64,000 bases of DNA from Pseudarthrobacter sp. Fe7. Lineage in GTDB: Bacteria; Actinomycetota; Actinomycetes; Actinomycetales; Micrococcaceae. The position numbers were made by a program, and so were the translations under genes. The first letter of the stretch is position 1. The number at the start of each line of letters is the position of its first letter. Shown here piece by piece: positions 35,923 through 45,900 of this stretch. The notes under the pieces are model-generated. The model was not told where the DNA came from. It made no database searches and worked only from the letters and a program-made list of their open reading frames with translations. Location: NCBI GenBank assembly GCA_024372495.1, contig CP099977.1:558001-622000 (forward strand). The letters are read 5' to 3'.

Positions 35923-37552
35923 GGGGTTTCGCCGCGCTCGACTGCGGCGGTATCAGTGTGGCGGGCGGCCGCGCCGGCCTGCCGCGCGGCGCGGCGTTCC
36001 ACCGCCCACTGCCAGCCGCGGCGGCCCAGGTCCAGCGGCCTGCCCTCGATCAGCAGTTTGCGGGTATGGACGTCCAGGACCAGCAGGTAGAAGGTGAAGG
36101 CCAGGGCAGTGAAGAACGCCAGGGACGACGCGTCGATGGGCAGTTCCACGAAGGACCAGACCGAGAGCTGGTCCTGGGCGCCGAACACCACAAAGAACGT
36201 CACGCACACATACAGCGACCGGATCTGCCAGTCGTCCCGGATCCCGGTGACGGCCAGGAACGGCAGGAACCACAGGATGTACCAGGGCTGGATGATGGGT
36301 GAAAGCATCACGACGGCGGTAAACGCCAGGGCCATCCGGCGCACCGCCCGCGAGTAGTCGCCGCGGAACATCAGCAGCAGGACCAAGACGATGGCGGCCC
36401 ACTTCATGGCGGTCCGGAGCCACGTGGCAAGGGTTCCGCCGGGGAGTCCCAAGGCGTTGGCGAGCATCTCCACCTGCTGGCCGATGAAACCGGACGGTGA
36501 GTAGCCCGTGTAGCCGGGGGTTGGGTCCATGATGGCCCAGGTCCAGCCGATGCCCAGGTTGTACGGGATGCCGCTGAGGGCCAGCACACCAAAACTGATG
36601 CCCGCCGTCGCGCCCCACATCAGGAACTTGCGCGGCCAGGAGGCCGAGGGGCCTGCCCACATGACCCCGATGAACGGCAGCAGCAGCACGGTGATGGGCT
36701 TGATGCCCACGGAGGCGGTGACCAGGAGGATGCCCAGCAGGTAGCGGCGGGTGGCGGCCAGGTAGACGCCGGCGACGGCGAGCCCCACCATCAGGGCGTC
36801 GTTGTGGGCGCTGGCGATGAAGCTGATCAGGAACAGGGGTTGGCCACGGAGATCCAGAGGGCGCGGGCGCCGTTGATGCCGTGCAGTTCGGCCAGCTTGG
36901 GCACATAAATGACGCAGAGGAGCACGCCCATGCCGGCCAGGAGGCGGAAGAGCAGGACGGAGGCATCGGGCTGGGCACCGGTAAGCCCCACCACTCCGCG
37001 GGCAAGCCACAGGAAGTACGGGCCGTAGGGGGTCCGGTTTTCCGCCCAGGCCGGATCGGCACCCAGCGCGAACCAGTTGTTGAGGGTGGAGATGCCAACC
37101 TCGTACGGGTTTTGGCCTTCCTGGACCAGGCGGCCCTGGCCGGTGTAGGCGTAGACGTCGCGGGAGAACACCGGAACGCAAAACAACAGCGGCAGTGACC
37201 AGGCGGAAATGGCCACCACCACGGACTGCAGCGACGAGTGGCCCCAGTCCCCCAGCCGCTGGCCCAGCCGGAGCCAGGAGCGCATCAGGAGCATGGCGCC
37301 TGCCGTCAGCAGCACGGTGGATACCGCCACGCCCCACCCTTCGGTGCGGAGCGCGATCACCACCGGCTGTCGGATCATCGGCGAGCCGTTGGCGATCCAT
37401 CCCGTTCCGATGGAGCCGACAAACATCATCAGGGCGCCGATGAAGCCTTCGATGGTGGCCAGGTAGGCGCGGCCCTTGGCAGGCGCGGAGGCGTCGACCG
37501 GTTTGCCCGGCCGGCTCTCCGACGTCTCCAGATGTGACCCGCCTGCCGTCAT
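35919..37552 (-). CDS. mptB: Polyprenol-phosphomannose-dependent alpha-1,6-mannosyltransferase MptB-type (one-base frameshift)
   Basis: A 544-residue GT-C transferase with about 12 hydrophobic segments. The first external loop holds SRDVYAYTGQGRLVQEGQNP, with the DVYAY acidic motif typical of MptA/MptB, and NRTPYGPYFLWLARG follows. In mycobacteria and corynebacteria MptB begins the mannan core of lipomannan. The frame breaks near 36846 where a C run is one base short (AACCCCTGTT); corrected it reads SVANPLFLISFIASAHND. Start ATG 37552. It shares the CCTAGG palindrome with the convergent copy B stop, and likely serves the same envelope glycan. Confidence 0.85.
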
Positions 37553-37701
37553 GATTGTGTGGTCCCCTACTTTGTTACGGCATTGGTTGCTCCGGCGCTT
37601 TGGGCCGCCGTGCAACCCGGTCATTTTATCAGCCGAGCTTACGGCTGCCCCGGGCCGCGGCCGGGCGGGAAGGCACAGTTTGGCAACGGCGGCCACCTGC
37701 C

Positions 37702-38103
37702 CTACCGGGCCCGCAGCAGCGCCAGGAATTCGTCGGCCATGGCGAGCTGTTCTTCCAGCTTGGCCCGGCGCATCGCCGCCTCTTCGATAAATCCGTTCAA
37801 CTCAGCCCTGATGCCGGCAACATCGTGGCCCGGTTGGGACGCTTCCAGTGCGTCGATGATGCGCAGGAGACCGGACATGGCCTCGAGCGTGAATCCCAGC
37901 GGCTTCATCCTGCGGATCAACAGCAGCCGCGTGAAGTCGCGTTCGGTGTACAGGCGGAATCCACCTTCGGTGCGGCCGGACGGCTTGAGGAGGCCCACCT
38001 CGTCATAGTGGCGGATGGTCCGCAGGGACATCTGTGAGCGGTCGGCCAGTTCGCCGATATGCATCGTCGCCACCACTTCTTCAGCGGTCATCTCTTTCGC
38101 CAT
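37702..38103 (-). CDS. MerR-family transcriptional regulator
   Basis: A 133-residue regulator from MAKEMTAEEVVATMHIGELA; a later start at MHIGELADRS (38062) is possible. The winged-helix MerR domain is clear (IGELADRSQMSLRTIRHYDE, VGLLKPSGRTEGGFRLY) followed by the coiled-coil dimerisation helix (FIEEAAMRRAKLEEQLAMA). No Cys metal site is present, so an organic effector is likely. Divergent from the SulP gene, which it may control. Confidence 0.85.
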   Translation of the reverse strand: MAKEMTAEEVVATMHIGELADRSQMSLRTIRHYDEVGLLKPSGRTEGGFRLYTERDFTRLLLIRRMKPLGFTLEAMSGLLRIIDALEASQPGHDVAGIRAELNGFIEEAAMRRAKLEEQLAMADEFLALLRAR

Positions 38104-38122
38104 CACGTCACCAACCCTGCTC

Positions 38123-38145
38123 AACCCTCACGTTACGGTAGTCTT
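38123..38145. promoter_or_regulatory. Possible MerR operator in the MerR-SulP gap
   Basis: AACCCTCACGTTACGGTAGTC contains half of the CCTCACGT-ACGTGAGG type operator often used by MerR regulators (CTCACGTTACG at 38128-38138). The second half is poor. It lies between the divergent merR and SulP starts, where MerR would act. Confidence 0.35.
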
Positions 38146-38292
38146 GCGTGTGCAACCGGAAGTCACCGACGCATTCTTCCTTCCCATCCACCCATTGTCG
38201 TCCATGGCATGGCTGGACCCGTGCGCATCGTGGCGTGCAGAAACGCTGCCCACCCGCTCTCCCAAGGAGAGCCAAGTTCCTGGAGTCGTTCC

Positions 38293-39792
38293 TTGGCCGT
38301 AGCCGACAGCCCCCGTCCGATTCGGCAACCGACCACCGTCCTCACGGCGCTGCGTTCTCCGCGGCAGCTTTCCCGCGAGGTCCTTGCCGGAATGGTCACC
38401 ACGCTTGCCCTGGTCCCGGAGGTGATCTCGTTCTCCATCGTGGCCGGGGTGGATCCGATGGTCAGCCTGGTCGCTTCCATCGTGCTGGCCCTGGCGATGT
38501 CCATCCTTGGCGGACGGCCCGGCGTCGTGACGGCTGCCGCGGGCTCCGTGGCCTTGGTCATTGCCCCGCTCGTACACCAGCACGGCGTCGAGTACGTCTT
38601 GCCCGCGGTGCTCCTTGGCGGAGTGATCCAGGTGGTCTTTGGCTTGGCCGGCCTTGCCCGCCTCATGCGCTTCATCCCGCGATCGGTGATGATCGGGTTC
38701 GTCAACGCCCTGGGTGTGCTGATCTTCATGGCCCAGGTGCCCCACGTCCTCAACGTTCCCTGGCTCGCCTACGTCCTGTTCGCCCTCACGTTCGCCATCA
38801 TTTTCATCCTGCCCCGTTTCACCAAGGTGGTGCCGCCGCCGCTGGTGGCCATCGTCGTCGTCACCGCGATTGTGATTTTCGCCGGCCTCACCGTTCCGAA
38901 CGTCGCGGACGAAGGCCCACTCACGGGGAAACTGCCCGGGATCACGCCGTTCCTTTTCCCGGTAAACCCTGAGACCTTCCGGCTGGTATTGCCAACGGCT
39001 CTGAGCGTGGCATTCGTCGGCCTCATGGAAACCCTCCTCACGTCCAAGCTCGTGGATGACATCACGGAGACGCCCTCGCACAAGGGCCGCGAGTCCTGGG
39101 CCCTGGGCGTCTCGAACATCCTCGCCGGGTTCTACGGCGGCATCGCCGGCTGCGCCATGATCGGCCAGACGGTCCTCAACGTGAAGACAGGACAGGCACG
39201 CACCCGGATTTCCACGTTCGTGGCCGGGCTGTTCCTGCTGGCCCTGGTGACGGGGCTCAGCTCGATCATGGGGCAGATCCCCATGGTGGCCCTTGCCGCA
39301 GTCATGATGGTCGTCGCCGTGACTACGGTTGACTGGCACAGCGTGAAACCGTCCACCCTGAGGCGGATGCCGGTGCCGGAGACGCTCGTCATGGCCGTCA
39401 CGGTCGCCGTCGTGGTCCTCACGGGGAACCTGGCCTACGGCGTCCTGGTGGGCGTCATCCTCGCCATGGTGCTGTTCGCGCGCCGGGTGGCCCACGTCAT
39501 CAGCGTTGAGCGGACCTTGGCGGCCGGCGGTGAAACCGTCCACTACGAGGTGGTGGGGCCGCTGTTTTTCGGAAGCAGCAACGACCTCGTGGAGCAGTTC
39601 GCCTACGCCGACGATCCCGCCTCGGTGACCATCGACCTCAGCCGCGCCCAGATCTGGGACGCCTCAACTGTCGCCGCCCTGGACTCCATCGAAGCGAAAT
39701 ATGCGGACCACGGGGTCACAGTAACCATAAAAGGCCTCGATGAGCGCAGTACCGGCTTCCACCGCCGCCTTACGGGGCACCTGGGCGCCTGA
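38293..39792 (+). CDS. SulP-family anion permease with STAS domain
   Basis: A 499-residue SLC26/SulP transporter. TTG 38293 has GGAG 7 bases upstream. Ten or more hydrophobic segments begin after SREVLAGMVTTLALVPEVIS; the SulP signature region is GRPGVVTAAAGSVALVIAPL. A short C-terminal STAS domain follows (VHYEVVGPLFFGSSNDLVEQ and TIDLSRAQIWDASTVAALDS). The family carries sulfate, bicarbonate or other anions. MerR control is likely from the divergent layout. Confidence 0.87.
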   Translation: MAVADSPRPIRQPTTVLTALRSPRQLSREVLAGMVTTLALVPEVISFSIVAGVDPMVSLVASIVLALAMSILGGRPGVVTAAAGSVALVIAPLVHQHGVEYVLPAVLLGGVIQVVFGLAGLARLMRFIPRSVMIGFVNALGVLIFMAQVPHVLNVPWLAYVLFALTFAIIFILPRFTKVVPPPLVAIVVVTAIVIFAGLTVPNVADEGPLTGKLPGITPFLFPVNPETFRLVLPTALSVAFVGLMETLLTSKLVDDITETPSHKGRESWALGVSNILAGFYGGIAGCAMIGQTVLNVKTGQARTRISTFVAGLFLLALVTGLSSIMGQIPMVALAAVMMVVAVTTVDWHSVKPSTLRRMPVPETLVMAVTVAVVVLTGNLAYGVLVGVILAMVLFARRVAHVISVERTLAAGGETVHYEVVGPLFFGSSNDLVEQFAYADDPASVTIDLSRAQIWDASTVAALDSIEAKYADHGVTVTIKGLDERSTGFHRRLTGHLGA

Positions 39793-39812
39793 CCGCGCCT
39801 GCGCAGGCAATC

Positions 39813-39841
39813 GGGCGGGGCCACCGTGGACGGCCCCGCCC
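39813..39841. terminator. Bidirectional terminator between SulP and the FAD oxidoreductase
   Basis: GGGCGGGGCC (39813-39822) and GGCCCCGCCC (39832-39841) form a perfect 10-base stem with a 9-base loop, followed by CCTTCT. It is placed midway between two convergent genes, 21 and 17 bases from their stops. Confidence 0.75.
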
Positions 39842-39857
39842 CCTTCTGACCTCGGGA

Positions 39858-40979
39858 CTAGGAGAAACGTCCCGGCCGGAAGGTTGCCAGCAGGGCGTGC
39901 TTCCTGCCGGTGAGGATTTCGCCGGCAAGGAGCTCACCGGCAATGAGGCCCAGGGTGGCACCGGAGTGCGTGAAGGCAACAAAGCAGCCCGGCACCTGGC
40001 CCAGTTCGCCCAGGACAGGTTCGCCGTCACCGGGAATCGGCTTGTAGCCCATCTTCCATGAGGCAGGCTTGAGTTCCGGGTTGCCGCCAACCAACTTGGA
40101 CGCCTCATCGGCCAATTCCTGCACCACCTCGTCCGGAATGGTGAAGGAACCGTCGGCGTGCTCGGTGATGCGTTCCTCGTACCAGTCGTGGTCCAGGGCG
40201 AACGTGCCGCCAGGGTTGGGGCGGAGCGCGGCGCGCGGGGTGTTCATCACGGCTGTCACGTCATGTTGCACCTGCTTGGTCACCACCAGCATGGACACGG
40301 GCGAACCGTTGGGGATGTGCACCCCCAGGGGTTCGACGACGGCGGGTGTAGCGGCGCCGCAGGCCACCAGGACGGCGTCCGCGGGGTACGTCCCGCCCGC
40401 CGTGGTCTCCACGCCCGTGGTCCGGCCGCCCTCCACCATCACGGAGGCCTTGCCTGCGTTGAGCACCAGTTCACCGCCGCGGGAGTGGAACTCCTCCATC
40501 AGGAACTCGATCAGGTCCGGGAGGCTGACCCAGCCTTCGCCGGGGTTGAAGATGGCCTTTTCCGGAACGGCGCCTGGATCAACCCCGGCAGTGGCTGATG
40601 AGATCTCTTCGGGGGCAAGCAGCCGTGAATCGTAGCCAATGGACTTCTCGTAGGCGTGCCGCGCCTCAGTAGCCGCACCTTGTCCGGCAGTGTTCCACAT
40701 GAGGCCACCGCCGAACTGGAGCCATTCGCGGCTGGGGTCGGAGGCAAAGAGCGTGCGGTAGCGGTCAACGCCGGCCATCCGGAGCCGGTGGTAGGGGGTG
40801 GACCGTTCGCCGGCGGAGTTGAGCCAGGACAGCGAGCGGCCGCTGGCTTCGCTGGCCAGGCCGCGCTCGGTCAGCAGGATTACCGAGGCCCCTTCGCGGA
40901 GCAGGTGCACGGCGGTGGAGACGCCCAGGATGCCACCGCCGATGATGGCGACGCGCTTGGTGGCTGTAGCAGAGGACAT
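39858..40979 (-). CDS. FAD-dependent oxidoreductase, D-amino-acid dehydrogenase (DadA) type
   Basis: A 373-residue flavoenzyme. FAD-binding Rossmann motif VAIIGGGILGVSTAVHLLRE is at residues 10-29; the second conserved stretch is SGRSLSWLNS (about 47) and the C-terminal FAD contact is VPGCFVAFTHSGATLGLIAG (about 333). The class (glycine/D-amino-acid oxidase fold) oxidises amines or amino acids. It is last in a minus-strand set with a polar amino-acid-type importer and a Gfo/Idh/MocA enzyme, so the substrate is likely an imported N-substituted amino acid or opine-like compound (inference). Confidence 0.87.
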   Translation of the reverse strand: MSSATATKRVAIIGGGILGVSTAVHLLREGASVILLTERGLASEASGRSLSWLNSAGERSTPYHRLRMAGVDRYRTLFASDPSREWLQFGGGLMWNTAGQGAATEARHAYEKSIGYDSRLLAPEEISSATAGVDPGAVPEKAIFNPGEGWVSLPDLIEFLMEEFHSRGGELVLNAGKASVMVEGGRTTGVETTAGGTYPADAVLVACGAATPAVVEPLGVHIPNGSPVSMLVVTKQVQHDVTAVMNTPRAALRPNPGGTFALDHDWYEERITEHADGSFTIPDEVVQELADEASKLVGGNPELKPASWKMGYKPIPGDGEPVLGELGQVPGCFVAFTHSGATLGLIAGELLAGEILTGRKHALLATFRPGRFS

Positions 40980-41057
40980 TGGTGTCCCTTTCTGTGGAAT
41001 TCGTGGTTCTGTAAGGACGCTGACGGTGCGCCCAAGGGGAAAGTTCGGGTAGGGACG

Positions 41058-42101
41058 TCAAACCCGGGCGTGGATGCCCTCGATGACCTTGAGTACTTCC
41101 AGCGGCCCGGCGGGATCGACGGGCAGTGGCCCGTGCCCGCGCAGGGCCGCGGCAAGCTGCACATAGAACTGCGGGTAGCCGCCTCGTTCGGCGGGGATGG
41201 CAGATGTGGCCCCTTCCACGCCAAGGAGCCCCCATCGCTCCTGGGGTTCCATGCCGTACCCGGGGTCCGACGGCGGCAGCCCGGCCGCGAGGGCCGGTTC
41301 CTGGCCGTCAAGGCCCCATTTGGTGTACCCGGCCTTTGAGCCGAGGACGTGGAAGCGGGCGCCGGCCTGGGCCGCCATGCCGTTCATCCAGAGGCGCGAG
41401 CGGACGCCTGAGGCGTGCAGCAGTGACACGAAGGCCTCGGTATCTGCGGCGTCCGGGTGCGGGCCGCGGTTGGCCGTCTCGCCGTAGCTCCGTTCCACAG
41501 GGCCGAACAGCTGGATGGCCTGGTCGATCAGGTGGGCGCCGAGGTCGTGCAGGATGCCGCCGCCGTCGGAAAGGGACACCGTGTCCCGCCAGTTCCCAAA
41601 CCCTTCCGGCCGCCACCACTCAAAGCGCGATTCAAAGCTGCTGACCTCCCCCAACGCGCCGCCATCCAGGATTTTCTGGAGGCTCAGGAAGTCGGCGTCC
41701 CACCTGCGGTTCTGGAACACCGTAAGCTGCACCCCGCCGTCGGCCGCCCTGCTGATCAGCTCCTCGCCCAAGGCGGACGTGGGCACGAAAGGCTTGTCCA
41801 CCACCACGTGCAGGCCGTGGGCGATGGCCGTTGCGGCCAGGCCGAAGTGGGTGTGGGGCGGGGTGCCCAGGATGACCAGGTCCAGCTCCGAGGCCAGGGC
41901 GAAAAGCTCCTGGGGAGTTCCAACAATCCGGGCTTGAGGGTGGCGGCGTGCCGCCTCCGCGGCGCGCTCAGGCTGCGCCGTGACGATGACATCGAGCGAG
42001 AACTCCGGGTTGGCCGCGATCAGCGGCGTGTGGAAGACCTTCCCGGAGACGCCAAAGCCGACGACGGCGGTGCGGATGGGTGCCGCTGCGCGCGTTCCCA
42101 T
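41058..42101 (-). CDS. Gfo/Idh/MocA-family oxidoreductase
   Basis: A 347-residue NAD(P)-dependent oxidoreductase. Rossmann motif TAVVGFGVSGKVFHTPLI is at about residue 11; the family Lys motif is VVVDKPFVP at about 98 (EKP-like) and DLGAHLIDQAIQLFG near 190 supplies the catalytic His/Asp region. Its ATG overlaps the ATPase stop (TGATG at 42099-42103). It probably oxidises a sugar or inositol moiety of the compound brought in by the adjacent importer. Confidence 0.88.
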   Translation of the reverse strand: MGTRAAAPIRTAVVGFGVSGKVFHTPLIAANPEFSLDVIVTAQPERAAEAARRHPQARIVGTPQELFALASELDLVILGTPPHTHFGLAATAIAHGLHVVVDKPFVPTSALGEELISRAADGGVQLTVFQNRRWDADFLSLQKILDGGALGEVSSFESRFEWWRPEGFGNWRDTVSLSDGGGILHDLGAHLIDQAIQLFGPVERSYGETANRGPHPDAADTEAFVSLLHASGVRSRLWMNGMAAQAGARFHVLGSKAGYTKWGLDGQEPALAAGLPPSDPGYGMEPQERWGLLGVEGATSAIPAERGGYPQFYVQLAAALRGHGPLPVDPAGPLEVLKVIEGIHARV

Positions 42102-42876
42102 CAGAGCACCTCGGAGAGGAATCGCTGAAGGCGTTCGCTGCGGGGATTGTCGAAGAGTTGGGTGGGGGTTCCTGCCTCGACCACCTCACCTTCGTCCATG
42201 AAGACCACCTGGTCGGCCACCTTGCGGGCGAAGCCCATTTCATGGGTGACCACGAGCATGGTCATGCCGCGCCGGCCGAGGCCGGCCATGAGGTTCAGGA
42301 CGCCCTTCACCAATTCAGGGTCCAGGGCGCTGGTTGCTTCATCGAAAAGCATCACTTCGGGTTCCATGGCGAGGGCCCGGGCAATAGCGACGCGCTGCTG
42401 CTGGCCCCCGAGAGGTCGCGGGGCCGGTGGTCGGCGCGTTCTGCGAGTCCCACTTCGGCGAGCCGTTGGCGGGCCTTGTCCATGGCTTTGGCTTTGGGCA
42501 TTCCCTTGACGCTCCAGAGCGCCAGGGCCACATTTTCTTCGGCGGTGTGGTCCGGAAAGAGGTTGAAGTGCTGGAAGACCATGCCGATGCGGGCGCGCAG
42601 GGTGTCAGGGTTGGCACCCAGGGTACTGTCGCCGGCCAGCATGACGTCGCCACTTTTGGGTTCATGCAGGCGGTTGATGCCGCGCAGCAAGGTCGACTTG
42701 CCGGAGCCGGAGGGCCCGATGATGCAGGTGGTGGTGCCAGGGGCAACAGTGAGGCTGACGTTGCGCAGTACCTCTATGTCGCCGTACGCCATGGTCAGGT
42801 TGCGCAGTTCCAGGCTGGAGCCGTGGAACGTCTGCGTTTTCGACACGGTGCTTCTCGTGGTGGTGGGGGTGTTCAT
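42101..42876 (-). CDS. Polar amino-acid-type ABC transporter ATPase (one-base frameshift)
   Basis: A 258-residue ATPase of the GlnQ/HisP class. Walker A is GPSGSGKSTLLRG near residue 37 and Walker B VMLFDEATSALDPELV follows the signature. In the signature the G run is one base short near 42407 (minus strand TCGGGGGCC); corrected it reads LSGGQQQRVAIARALAMEPE. The ATG overlaps the permease stop (ATGA). Complete importer unit: binding protein, single permease (dimer) and this ATPase. Confidence 0.88.
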
Positions 42877-43662
42877 GTGTTGCTCCCAGTGGTGAGGGGC
42901 GAGGCCAAGTCAAGTTCCTTGACTTCCTTCAGGCCGCTGGTGGGTGGTGTTGCCCGGCGGCGGCCGGTGCGGAACTTGTTGTCGAAGTAGTTCACCAGGT
43001 GTGTCAGCGGGACGGTGATCACCAGGTAGAGGAGACCGGCGGCCACCAGGGGTGAGAGGTTGCCTGACAGCACGGCGGCGTCCTGGCCCACGCGGAAGAG
43101 TTCCCGTTCGGTGACCAGCAAGCCCAGGAAGTACACCAGGGAGGAGTCCTTGACGATGGCGATGAACTGGTTCACCAGGGCGGGAAGAACCCGGCGGACG
43201 CCCTGCGGTATTACCACCAGTGCCATCGACTTGGCGTAGCTCATCCCCAGCGCGCGGCAGGCCTCCCCTGGCCCTTGTCCACGCTGAGGATGCCGGCGCG
43301 GAAGATTTCCCCGATGTAGGCGCTGGCGATCAGGCTAAGCGCGATGATCCCGAGCGGGTAGGGGGACGGGCCGAAGATTGACTGGCTCAGCCGCGCGAAG
43401 CCCTGGCCGATCAAGAGGATGGTCAGGATGGCCGGCAGCCCCCGGAAGAGGTCCGTGTAGATCCGGGCCGGAACCCGCAGCCACTTGGACGGTGAGATGC
43501 CCATGACGGCCACCACCATGCCCAGCACGGTGCCAAGGACGGTCGCGCGGCAATGGAAATGATCAGCGTGTTCAGCAGGCCGACAGCCAACAGTTGGGGC
43601 AGGACCTCGGCCATAGCGCCGAAGTCAAAGAAAGTACGGATGATGGTGTTGAACCAGTCCAT
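42873..43662 (-). CDS. Polar amino-acid-type ABC transporter permease (two one-base indels)
   Basis: A 263-residue His/Glu/Gln/Arg-class permease (MDWFNTIIRTFFDFGAMAEV start). Indels near 43549 (minus strand GCGCGACC for GCGGCGACC) and 43266 (GGGG for GGGGG). Corrected, it reads IISIAATVLGTVLGMVVAVM and SVDKGQGEACRALGMSYAKS. The EAA loop and the conserved RGLPAILTILLI helix are present. Five hydrophobic segments are visible. Single permease genes of this class act as homodimers. Confidence 0.85.
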
Positions 43663-43756
43663 GATTGCTCTCAGACGTAGATTGTGTGGTGGTGCCGGGC
43701 AGGCCGCGGATCGCGGCCTGCCCGGCTATGCGCCCGAAGGCGTAGTGGGCCGGCGC

Positions 43757-44620
43757 CTACTTGCTCGGTGCCGGTGAGGGGGAAGCGGCTTGCTCGGCCT
43801 TGGGCAGGTACTGCTTGGGCATTGGCGAACCCGGGAACCACTTCTGGTAAAGCTTCTTCCAGGTCCCGTCCTCCATCGCAGCTGCCAGGCCCTTGTTCAG
43901 GGCTTCCTTGAAAGCGGTCTTGCCCTTGGCCACGGCGAATCCGGCCGGTGCATCGAAGGACGGAATGTCCGCGGCGCTGACCAGGCCGTGCTGCTGCTCG
44001 TAGGCCTTGGCGGCCTCGTAATCCAGGAAGTGGGCGTCAACGGCGCCGCTGTTCACGGCCGCAATGGCGGTGTTGTTGTCCGGGAAACGGACCAGGCTGG
44101 CCGAGGTGAAGTTCTTAACCGCGTAGGCTTCCTGCAGTGTTCCCTGGACCACGCCCAGGCGCTTGCCGGCCAGGCCGTCCACACCGGTGATGCCGGAGGA
44201 CTTGGTGGTGATGACGGTCAGGTACCCGGCCAGGTAGCCGTCAGAAAAGTCCACTGTTTCCTTGCGCTTGTCCGTGATGCCAATGGCTGCCACTCCGGCG
44301 TCGAACTGCCCGTTGGCAACCGCGGCAAGGAGGCCGGAGAAGTCCTGGCCGGTGAAGACCACGTTGTCCACACCGGCCCGGTGGGCCACATCCTTGAACA
44401 GTTCCACGTCGAACCCGGTGAAGTTACCGGAGGCGTCGGCAAAGGTGTACGGCTTGGAGTCACCCAGGCTGGCAACGCGGATGGTGCCTGGCTGGATCAG
44501 GCCGTAGGGGTTGTTCTCCGTAGTGGAGGCGGCGGAGGTGGAACTGCAACCGGAAAGCGCCAGGACCGCAGCGAGTGCTGCGGCGGCAATGCCGGCTGGG
44601 CGGAGATTCTTTTTCTTCAC
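43757..44620 (-). CDS. Polar amino-acid-type ABC transporter binding lipoprotein
   Basis: A 287-residue family-3 solute-binding protein. The lipobox is LSGC at about residue 25 (GTG start 44620, KKK-rich N-terminus). Family elements: [53 protein letters not shown], and [20 protein letters not shown]. The ligand pocket Arg/Asp pair is in this part. A Pro/Ser tail ends the protein. It probably binds an amino acid derivative; opine-type ligands are known for this family. Confidence 0.88.
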   Translation of the reverse strand: MKKKNLRPAGIAAAALAAVLALSGCSSTSAASTTENNPYGLIQPGTIRVASLGDSKPYTFADASGNFTGFDVELFKDVAHRAGVDNVVFTGQDFSGLLAAVANGQFDAGVAAIGITDKRKETVDFSDGYLAGYLTVITTKSSGITGVDGLAGKRLGVVQGTLQEAYAVKNFTSASLVRFPDNNTAIAAVNSGAVDAHFLDYEAAKAYEQQHGLVSAADIPSFDAPAGFAVAKGKTAFKEALNKGLAAAMEDGTWKKLYQKWFPGSPMPKQYLPKAEQAASPSPAPSK

Positions 44621-44691
44621 AGCGGTGTCCAATCGTTGGTGGGGCGGCGGTGCTGTCAGGGCCGCCGAAGAATGTCGCCGATGGTTCTTGT

Positions 44692-44730
44692 TGAGTCCGG
44701 TCTCACACCCTAGGATTGAGACCGGACTCA
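44692..44730. promoter_or_regulatory. Tandem LacI-type operators
   Basis: Two 14-base pseudopalindromes face each other: TGAGTCCGGTCTCA (44692-44705) and TGAGACCGGACTCA (44717-44730), exact complements of one another, 11 bases apart. The TGAGACCGG-type core with a central CG is typical for LacI-family sites. They lie in the divergent gap between the binding-protein gene and the LacI gene, 25 bases centre to centre. Confidence 0.7.
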
Positions 44731-44793
44731 CATCGATGGATAGAAATGTAGCCGAAGTCACAGGGGCCGTCAACAGCCCTTCGAAAGGTGAAG

Positions 44794-45900
44794 ATGAACG
44801 GCGAAGTAGCGCGACGGCGGGACGTAACCGTTGCAGACGTTGCGAAGGCTGCCCGGGTTTCCAAGGCCCAGGCCGCCCGCGCACTGGGCAATTACGGCGC
44901 CGTCAGCGATGACGTCCGCGAACGCGTTCTTGCTGCGGCTGAGGCGCTTTCGTACCGGCCCAACGAGCTTGCCCGCAGCATGAACACGGGAAAATCACAC
45001 ACCATCGGGGTGGTGGTGGGCGACATCGAAAACCCCCACTTTGGGCTTGCCACCCGGGGCATTACGGACACCGCCAAAAAGGCCGGCTACAACGTCATCC
45101 TGGTCAACACGGACGAGGACCGGTCCGCGGAAGTGGAGGCCGTCCGGGTGCTTCTGGACAAGCGGGTGGACGGCCTGATCGTGGCTCCGGCATCGTCGGT
45201 GGACACGGACCACCTGCAGGACGTACATCGGTCCGGACGCCCCCTGGTCTTTATCGACCGCACGGCCGGGGACATGCAGGTGGAGACCATGGCGGTGGAC
45301 ATGGCAAGAATCTCGCGGGAGGCCACGCAGTACCTGCTCGATGCCGGACACCGCCGGATCGCCTTCATCTCGACACTCAGGACGGACAGCCCCTACGCGG
45401 CCGGGATGACCCTCGAGTCCTCCCAGATCGCAGACCGCATCGAGGGCATGCGGGAGGCCTTCCTCAGTTCGGGCCTGCCTTTTCCGGAGGACCTGGTCCG
45501 GCTGAATGCGGGCGACGAGGACTCCATCCGCAGCGTCACCCGGGAAGTGCTCCGGGGCCCGGACAGGGCCACAGCGGTGGTGGCATCCGACGGCCTGATC
45601 GCCCTCAGCGTGGTTGAAGCCATCCAGGAACTGGGCCTGTCCATCCCCGCCGACGTCTCATTTCTCATGTACGACGACTTCGCCTGGACCAGGCTCACCA
45701 CCCCGCCCCTGACGGTGATCGCCCAGCCCGTCTACAACATGGGCGTGGCCGCGGCCAAGGCGCTGATCAGGCAGATGGAGGGGCTGCCGGCCGCCGCCCC
45801 GGCCCAGTTCACGGCAACGCTTGTGCGGCGGGGATCCGTTGGGCCGCGCCCGGTGGGAGAAAACCTGGCGCGCGAAGACGTGGGAGCGCGGCTTAGCTGA
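44794..45900 (+). CDS. LacI-family transcriptional regulator (amino-acid-derivative importer locus)
   Basis: A 368-residue repressor. The HTH is [20 protein letters not shown] (residues about 12-31) with hinge helix [10 protein letters not shown]. The sensor domain follows ([51 protein letters not shown]). ATG 44794 has AAAGG 8 bases upstream; GTG 44788 is possible. Divergent from the binding-protein gene with tandem operators between. Its 3' end overlaps that of the convergent enolase-family gene by 8 bases. Confidence 0.88.
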   Translation: MNGEVARRRDVTVADVAKAARVSKAQAARALGNYGAVSDDVRERVLAAAEALSYRPNELARSMNTGKSHTIGVVVGDIENPHFGLATRGITDTAKKAGYNVILVNTDEDRSAEVEAVRVLLDKRVDGLIVAPASSVDTDHLQDVHRSGRPLVFIDRTAGDMQVETMAVDMARISREATQYLLDAGHRRIAFISTLRTDSPYAAGMTLESSQIADRIEGMREAFLSSGLPFPEDLVRLNAGDEDSIRSVTREVLRGPDRATAVVASDGLIALSVVEAIQELGLSIPADVSFLMYDDFAWTRLTTPPLTVIAQPVYNMGVAAAKALIRQMEGLPAAAPAQFTATLVRRGSVGPRPVGENLAREDVGARLS

